A program made the translations under genes and the position numbers. Shown in pieces: positions 1 through 3,992 of a stretch of 5,565 nt of DNA; position 1 is the stretch's first letter; each line of letters opens with the position of its first letter. The notes under the pieces were generated by a model that saw nothing but the letters and a program-made list of their open reading frames with translations, had not been told where the DNA came from and searched no databases. Source of the stretch: Candidatus Methanogasteraceae archaeon UBA261 (lineage in GTDB: Archaea > Halobacteriota > Methanosarcinia > Methanosarcinales > Methanogasteraceae); contig DAWR01000058.1 in assembly GCA_002506015.1 (NCBI GenBank), forward strand, positions 1 through 5,565, read 5' to 3'.

Positions 1-2
1 AG

Positions 3-2018
3 ACATCGGATTCTGTTATTTCGTTAGATCCTATGGAAGAGATGACCGAGAGTTTCGATTACGTATGGAATTGCACGGACGAAAATACGACAATAAAGGT
101 TTGCGCTGATTACACGGATTGTGTGGTGGAGTACAATGAAGAAAACAACTGCCTAACAGAGAGATGGGCTTGTCTACCAGACCTGAAGATAACTGGTGTC
201 TGGAATGAAAACAGTGCGATATATTACAAGATAAAGAACGTAGGGAATAAAAAAGCGGGAGTAAGTGATACATCACTATCTGTTGATGGTGCTTTCAAGA
301 CATTTGACTCTGTTGTTTCATTGGAACCTGGAATGGAGCTGACCGAGAGTTTAGATTACACATGGAATTGCACGAACCCAGACGACACGATAACGGTTTG
401 CGCCGATTATGCGAATGGTATCGCGGAGCGCGATGAAACGAACAACTGCCGAAATGAGACACTGGTATGTCCACCACCTGACATCCGGGTCAGTCCAACT
501 TCGTTTGACGTAACAATGCCAATGGGTGTTGCGTCGGATCGTGTTTTTACCATCGGAAATGATGGACACGGTACGCTGGAGTTTAATATAAGTGATGTTG
601 CAACTTCCCAGCCGGATGTAGCTCCCCAGTCTGGATGGCCAAAGGAAACTGGTCGTCATTATGCTATGGTGCACTCTTCTCCAGCGCTTGGTGATATCGA
701 TGGGGATGGGGATATTGAAGTCGTGGTTGGTTCAGATAATAATGAAGTGCATGCATGGCACTATAACGGTTCCAACGTAGCCGGATGGCCGCAGTATGCT
801 GGTGATGATGTACGATCTTCTCCAGCGCTTGGTGATATCGATTGCGACGGTGACATGGAAATTGTGGTTGGTTCGTGGAATAAAAAAGTGTATGCATGGC
901 ACCACAACGGCTCTGCTGTAACTGGGTGGCCAAAGTATGCTGGTGTCGCACATTCTTCTCCAGCACTTGGTGATATCGACGGAGACGGGTGCCTGGAAAT
1001 CGTGATCGGTTCATGCGATGATAAGGTGTATGCGTGGCACCACAACGGCTCAAACGTAGCTGGATGGCCAACGTATGTTGGTGATCTTGTGTGGTCTTCC
1101 TCGGCACTTGGTGATATCGATTGCGATGGGGACCTGGAGGTGGTGGTTGGTTCGTATGACCATAAGGTGTATGCATGGCACCACAACGGTTCTATCGTGG
1201 GTGGGTGGCCAAAGAAAACCGGTGCAGAGATACGTTCTTCTCCGGCGCTTGGCGATATAGATGGAGATGGTGACATAGAAGTGGTGGTTGGTTCATGCGA
1301 TGATAAAGTGTATGTGTGGCACCACAATGGCTCTGCTGTAACTGGGTGGCCAATAAAGACTGGTAGTGATGTGTCTTCTTCTCCAGCGCTTGGTGATATC
1401 GATTGCGACGGTGACATAGAGATTGTGGTTGGTTCATGCGATGATATGGTGTATGCGTGGCACCACAATGGCTCCATTGTGAGCGGATGGCCAAGGGGAA
1501 CTGGTCGTGCAGTGTGGTCTTCTCCGGCGCTTGGCGATCTAGATGGAGATGGCGACATAGAAGTGGTTGTCGGTTCATACGACTATAATGTGTATATCTG
1601 GGATTGTTCTGGAGTGTATAATCCAGATAATATCGAATGGGGAACGTTCCATCACGATGTCAGACGTACCGGATTGTATGGAAAAAAGCCACCAAAGAAG
1701 GAGGGGTGGCTATCAGAATCTCCAGCAAATGGTACAGTATACCCCGGCAGCCAAACAGACATCACCGTGACATTCAACACGGCAGGACTCCTTTTCGGCA
1801 ACTACACTGCAAAAATCACCATCACCAGCAACGATCCTGATGAGAGTCTTGTGATCATCCCTGTGCGGCTAACCGTGACCTCCACCCCAACGCAGAAAGG
1901 CGACCTCAACAACGACGACCAGATCACCCCCGCGGCAGACATGAATGGCGACGGGTGTATCACATCCATCGACGCGCTAATGATCCTCGAGGCTGCGGCA
2001 GGAGGGATCGCGCTATGA
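3..2018 (+). CDS. Large exported surface protein: CARDB, split Ig-like domain, seven-bladed FG-GAP propeller, truncated dockerin (5' end outside window)
   Basis: The frame is open from the left edge, so the first ATG at 33 is internal: residues before it already match the later repeat (SDSVISLDP versus FDSVVSLEP). Numbering from nt 3 gives 671 residues. Residues 1-56 are the end of a CARDB domain; 57-155 are a second CARDB copy sharing WNCT, VCADY and NNC. Residues 157-199 look like the first half of an Ig-like domain (PDIRVSPTSFDV, FTIGNDG). Residues 225 to about 552 are seven FG-GAP blades with SSPALGDIDGDGDIEVVVGS calcium-loop motifs, closed by FHHDVRRTGLY. Residues 569-626 are the second half of the Ig-like domain (WLSESPANGTVYPGSQTDIT). 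Residues 632-671 are a shortened dockerin (GDLNNDDQITP joined to AADMNGDG). Such proteins in archaea are normally secreted or surface-displayed and bind polymers or partner proteins; the signal peptide must lie upstream. The exact ligand is unknown. There is no C-terminal membrane segment, so retention would be through the dockerin or other contacts. Confidence 0.9.
   Translation, partial: TSDSVISLDPMEEMTESFDYVWNCTDENTTIKVCADYTDCVVEYNEENNCLTERWACLPDLKITGVWNENSAIYYKIKNVGNKKAGVSDTSLSVDGAFKTFDSVVSLEPGMELTESLDYTWNCTNPDDTITVCADYANGIAERDETNNCRNETLVCPPPDIRVSPTSFDVTMPMGVASDRVFTIGNDGHGTLEFNISDVATSQPDVAPQSGWPKETGRHYAMVHSSPALGDIDGDGDIEVVVGSDNNEVHAWHYNGSNVAGWPQYAGDDVRSSPALGDIDCDGDMEIVVGSWNKKVYAWHHNGSAVTGWPKYAGVAHSSPALGDIDGDGCLEIVIGSCDDKVYAWHHNGSNVAGWPTYVGDLVWSSSALGDIDCDGDLEVVVGSYDHKVYAWHHNGSIVGGWPKKTGAEIRSSPALGDIDGDGDIEVVVGSCDDKVYVWHHNGSAVTGWPIKTGSDVSSSPALGDIDCDGDIEIVVGSCDDMVYAWHHNGSIVSGWPRGTGRAVWSSPALGDLDGDGDIEVVVGSYDYNVYIWDCSGVYNPDNIEWGTFHHDVRRTGLYGKKPPKKEGWLSESPANGTVYPGSQTDITVTFNTAGLLFGNYTAKITITSNDPDESLVIIPVRLTVTSTPTQKGDLNNDDQITPAADMNGDGCITSIDALMILEAAAGGIAL
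675..1600 (+). repeat. Seven tandem FG-GAP blade repeats, 141-nt period
   Basis: The codons for SSPALGD start at 675, 816, 954, 1095, 1236, 1377 and 1518, so spacing is 141 nt (47 residues) except one 138-nt unit, which is missing one codon in the GWPKYAGVAH linker. Each unit reads calcium loop (D-I-D-x-D-G-D), EVVVGS strand, VYAWHHNGS, then a GWP linker. The first blade is preceded by a half-unit (GWPKETGRHYAMVH from about 633) and the last runs into the closing segment WGTFHHDVRRTG, as expected for strand-swap closure of a propeller. The units are highly alike at nucleotide level, which suggests recent amplification or gene conversion. Confidence 0.93.
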
Positions 2019-2134
2019 GGGCAGAATCATACAGTCACAATGCTCGTGGTCTGCTGCCGGGTGTGGGGGTAGCCGATGATGGGTGGCACGCGGAGTGGCA
2101 TTTCAATCAGGAGTCTGTGTCAATGGTTTTATGA
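2015..2134 (+). CDS. Possible 39-aa ORF overlapping the preceding stop (doubtful)
   Basis: An ATG at 2015 overlaps the TGA of the surface-protein gene in an ATGA arrangement that could allow translational coupling, and the frame runs 39 codons (begins MRAESYSHNARGLLPG) to a TGA at 2132-2134. The product matches no family I recognise, has no membrane segment or clear motif, and its composition changes from GC-rich to AT-rich halfway. It may be a chance frame or the decayed edge of another gene. I list it because of the overlap geometry only. Confidence 0.15.
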   Translation: MRAESYSHNARGLLPGVGVADDGWHAEWHFNQESVSMVL

Positions 2135-2170
2135 TCATAATCACAGAAATGATTGGTACAAAACGTAAAT

Positions 2171-2175
2171 GGAGG
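2171..2175 (+). promoter_or_regulatory. Shine-Dalgarno site for the ATPase gene
   Basis: GGAGG lies 9 nt before the ATG at 2185. It decides the start: the frame remains open upstream to an ATG at 2083, but that start has no comparable site, and the extra 34 residues (MARGVAFQSGVC...) do not look like part of the family, whose members usually begin a few residues before the F-x-N-R-E motif found here at residues 6-10. Confidence 0.75.
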
Positions 2176-2184
2176 ATAGGTAAT

Positions 2185-3252
2185 ATGATGGAAGTGACCT
2201 TTCACAACAGGGAACCGGAAATGAAAGAGGTAATGGACATACTGCGTATGAAACCGAGACTTATCACGTTCATTTACGGACCGATAAACTCAGGGAAGAC
2301 TGAACTGATCAGCCATCTGATCAAAGAACTGCCAGATGATTACCTCCCATTCTACGTTAACCTGCGTGGGCGGTTTATTACAGGTTACGAAGATTTTCTC
2401 AATGTGCTATTCGAGAGTGACGAAGGGGACGTGATCGATAACGTCAGTGAGTATGCAACATCTATATTGAAGGATCTGAAGATCGTCAGCGGAATCCCGA
2501 TACCAGTAAATCTATTTGGGCAGATATTTGAGAGAAAAGATAAAAGCAAAGATGTCTTCAGGTACATCGAACGTTTCTTTACTGAGATATCCAAGAAGCG
2601 CGTCCCTGTGCTGATCATCGATGAGTTGCAGGTGATAGGGGATATGAAGATTGATGGGCTCTTGATTTACAAACTATTCAATTTCTTTGTGCGACTTACG
2701 AAAGAGTTGCATTTAGCGCATGTGCTTGTGGTAACGTCTGATTCACTCTTCATAGAGCGAGTTCATAGCGAGGCGATGCTCTCCGGGCGATGCAGGTATC
2801 TCCTGGTAGATGACTTTGATTACGAGACGACTATGGATTTTTTAGACAGATACAACTTCAGTGATGCAGAGAAGAAGGTTGCATGGGATCGCTGTGGCGG
2901 CAAGCCAGTCTATCTGGTTGAAATTGTAAACTCAGAAGACAGAGAAAAGAAGGTTAATGAAATGTTTAACGTGGCTTCCGGCAGGATAGAGACAGAACTC
3001 AAGGTTGTTAATGAACTTGGGGCTGAAATAACAGTGGGTGACAAAATTTATGATGTGCGCTATGAAAGCTTGATCGCCATCTTGAGAGAGTTTGTAGAGA
3101 GGGATGAGATCAACATGGACGAGGTTGATGAGATTTCGAAGCGATATTTTGTTAAAGAGAACATCCTCTTCGTGGATCCACTTTATAAGACGATTAAACC
3201 GCAATCACGGCTCAATCTGCTCGCGATACGGGATGCAATGGAGAATGTGTAG
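2185..3252 (+). CDS. Archaeal P-loop ATPase (ATPase_2/PF01637-like, STAND-type NTPase) with C-terminal winged-helix-like region
   Basis: Starting at 2185 the product is 355 aa, a normal length for archaeal single-domain ATPases of this group. It begins MMEVTFHNREPEM, the family's usual NRE entry. Walker A is GPINSGKT at residues 32-39, and Walker B is VLIIDE at 142-147 with the acidic pair D146-E147. HVLVVTSDS follows as a sensor-like strand, then the lid/helical region (LLVDDFDYETTMDFLDRY, CGGKPVYLVEIV). The C-terminus (ISKRYFVKENILFVDPLY, then IKPQSRLNLLAIRDAM) is the characteristic winged-helix-like tail of these archaeal proteins. All ATP-binding residues appear present, so it is probably active. 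Family members are cytoplasmic; their roles are poorly known and proposed to be regulatory or signalling. These genes are often scattered, mobile and multicopy. Here it stands alone, about 43% GC in the part counted, between two GC-rich surface-protein 3' ends, which suggests insertion or rearrangement. A specific function cannot be inferred from the neighbours. Confidence 0.9.
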   Translation: MMEVTFHNREPEMKEVMDILRMKPRLITFIYGPINSGKTELISHLIKELPDDYLPFYVNLRGRFITGYEDFLNVLFESDEGDVIDNVSEYATSILKDLKIVSGIPIPVNLFGQIFERKDKSKDVFRYIERFFTEISKKRVPVLIIDELQVIGDMKIDGLLIYKLFNFFVRLTKELHLAHVLVVTSDSLFIERVHSEAMLSGRCRYLLVDDFDYETTMDFLDRYNFSDAEKKVAWDRCGGKPVYLVEIVNSEDREKKVNEMFNVASGRIETELKVVNELGAEITVGDKIYDVRYESLIAILREFVERDEINMDEVDEISKRYFVKENILFVDPLYKTIKPQSRLNLLAIRDAMENV

Positions 3253-3268
3253 GAGGGGACTGGCTACG

Positions 3269-3511
3269 TGGGACTCCGGCACCGAAGGCAACTACTGGGG
3301 CGACGGCATCGGCAACGACCCACACCCGATCCAGGGCGGCGAAAGCGAAGACAGATACCCGCTCATGCAGTCGTGGACTGACACTCCGCCGCAGAATGGC
3401 TACCTCAACGGCGACAACCAGATCGCCCCAGCGGACGCGAGGGTCGCGTTCCAGCTCGCAGCCACCGGCGCACACACCCCCGCGGCAGACGTATACTCGG
3501 CACCGGCATAA
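3269..3511 (+). pseudogene. Remnant of a NosD-like beta-helix surface protein C-terminus with a partial dockerin
   Basis: Directly after the ATPase stop the sequence turns GC-rich (about 65% in a counted 100 nt) and reads WDSGTEGNYWGDGIG, then IQGGESEDRYPLM. That is the well-known end of periplasmic copper-binding/NosD-type right-handed beta-helix (PbH1) repeats of archaeal surface proteins. Next come a linker (SWTDTPPQNG) and the first half of a dockerin (YLNGDNQIAPADARVAFQLA, ATGAHTPAADV), which ends abruptly in YSAPA and a TAA where the second calcium loop and helix (NGDG..TS.DALMIL) should be. No beta-helix repeats and no signal peptide precede it, so only the 3' end of the gene survives. 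NYW followed at once by GDGIG suggests a further internal deletion, since homologues usually have an SDY... acidic stretch between them. The frame could open at an ATG at 3245 overlapping the ATPase stop, but I consider the piece non-functional. Confidence 0.75.
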
Positions 3512-3526
3512 ACTGCGCTTTTTTTA
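3512..3526 (+). terminator. T-rich archaeal transcription terminator
   Basis: A run of seven T (3519-3525) follows the remnant's TAA by 7 nt, with no hairpin. Archaeal polymerases stop at such T-runs, so transcription of the ATPase and remnant probably ends here. Confidence 0.5.
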
Positions 3527-3633
3527 GTGGTAGAACCAAACTAATATCACCTACAAACAGGGGCATAAGCCTTCGTTCGCATTGCGGTTTCAGAGATTTG
3601 AAAAGCTCGAGTTGTGGCGGTGATGGAGATTGT

Positions 3634-3654
3634 GGGGGAGCCGGGGCGGGTGGG
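3634..3654 (+). other. Predicted G-quadruplex motif
   Basis: Four G-runs (GGGGG, GGGG, GGG, GGG) are separated by loops of 4, 1 and 1 nt, satisfying the usual G3+N1-7 rule on the plus strand. It sits in the gene-free stretch 3527-3668, between the T-run terminator and the 3' end of the minus-strand toxin remnant, so for a minus-strand transcript it would be C-rich and lie downstream of the stop. I see no gene in that stretch. Confidence 0.55.
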
Positions 3655-3668
3655 TGGTAGAAAGTGCC

Positions 3669-3946
3669 TCACATCATCTTCTCCAGTTCAGCCAACACAT
3701 CGCTAATTTACATCCTGACCCGATGAGCTCCCTATCTATATATTTATGGCATGGAAACGTCGAAACACCCCTGTGATGCGGCGCATTGTCCCACCGAACA
3801 ATCGTGACATCACCTTTGAAAACATGATATGCATATCGCCTCGTAGCTGGCGTTTTATGCTCCCAGATCTGGAGATGCCAGCAGTTGACGAGCTCAACAC
3901 GAATCTTTAAAACATGACTTTCGGATAAATCAAATTTCTTGCCATC
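3669..3946 (-). pseudogene. Broken TumE/DUF6516-family toxin gene
   Basis: Reading the minus strand from 3946 gives about 80 codons without a stop: KKFDLSESHVLKIRVELV, then LQIWEHKTPATRRYAYHVF, then IVRWDNAPHHRGVSTFPCHK. The RRYAYHVF / RWDNAPHH / TFPxHK series is the hallmark of the TumE toxin family (toxin of TumE-TumA toxin-antitoxin pairs). The family's ending, SDVLAELEKMM followed by TGA (3671-3669), is present but in another frame; the switch falls at about 3704-3715, where one base lost or two gained would restore a continuous protein. At the other end an in-frame TAG (3949-3947) precedes the conserved part, and no ATG, GTG or TTG start lies between. So the gene lacks its start and is frameshifted near the end. 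No antitoxin partner is visible: downstream is gene-free and upstream is the transposon. Family assignment rests on motif memory, but the motif order is specific. Confidence 0.7.
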
Positions 3947-3960
3947 CTATATGAGATACC

Positions 3961-3968
3961 TTTATATG
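3961..3968 (+). promoter_or_regulatory. TATA box (BRE/TATA promoter) of the transposase gene
   Basis: TTTATATG is a good archaeal TATA box. Its centre is about 28 nt before the ATG at 3993, so the predicted transcription start falls on or just before the start codon, implying a leaderless mRNA. There is no Shine-Dalgarno sequence before that ATG, which agrees. Confidence 0.6.
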
Positions 3969-3990
3969 GGATGAACACATAGTTCATACC
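3968..3990 (+). promoter_or_regulatory. Inverted repeat across the transposase transcription start (possible operator)
   Basis: ATGAAC (3971-3976) and GTTCAT (3982-3987) are perfect inverted copies around a 5-nt spacer, and two further G-C pairs match outside a single mismatch. It occupies the space between TATA box and start codon, where a bound protein would block transcription. If the message is leaderless the repeat is not transcribed, so a DNA operator is likelier than an RNA hairpin. It could also be part of the IS end. Confidence 0.4.
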
Positions 3991-3992
3991 GA

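Noticed and set aside
664..1578. Long open frames on the minus strand (up to about 265 codons) opposite the propeller repeats
   Set aside because: They arise because the tandem repeat lacks antisense stop codons; their products are low-complexity repeats of the same 47-residue period with no ribosome binding site or known fold.
2139..2154. Inverted repeat AATCA-6 nt-TGATT upstream of the ATPase, with a weak TATA-like TTTATGAT at 2128-2135
   Set aside because: The stem is only 5 bp and AT-rich, and the TATA match is poor; both are within chance expectation for this sequence.
2083..2184. Longer start for the ATPase at 2083
   Set aside because: No Shine-Dalgarno site, the extra residues do not fit the family, and a strong GGAGG with proper spacing precedes the ATG at 2185.
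3104..3268. Plus-strand frame overlapping the ATPase and continuing into the beta-helix remnant as one 135-aa gene
   Set aside because: The first 50 residues are just an alternate frame of the ATPase; only the part after 3269 shows protein-family similarity.
3212..3475. 87-codon frame on the minus strand
   Set aside because: It is the antisense of the GC-rich remnant; its composition is explained by that and it has no recognisable motif.
3732..3747. TATA-like sequence CTATATATTTATGG
   Set aside because: It lies inside the minus-strand toxin coding remnant (codons for HKYID) and no plus-strand gene starts 25-40 nt downstream.
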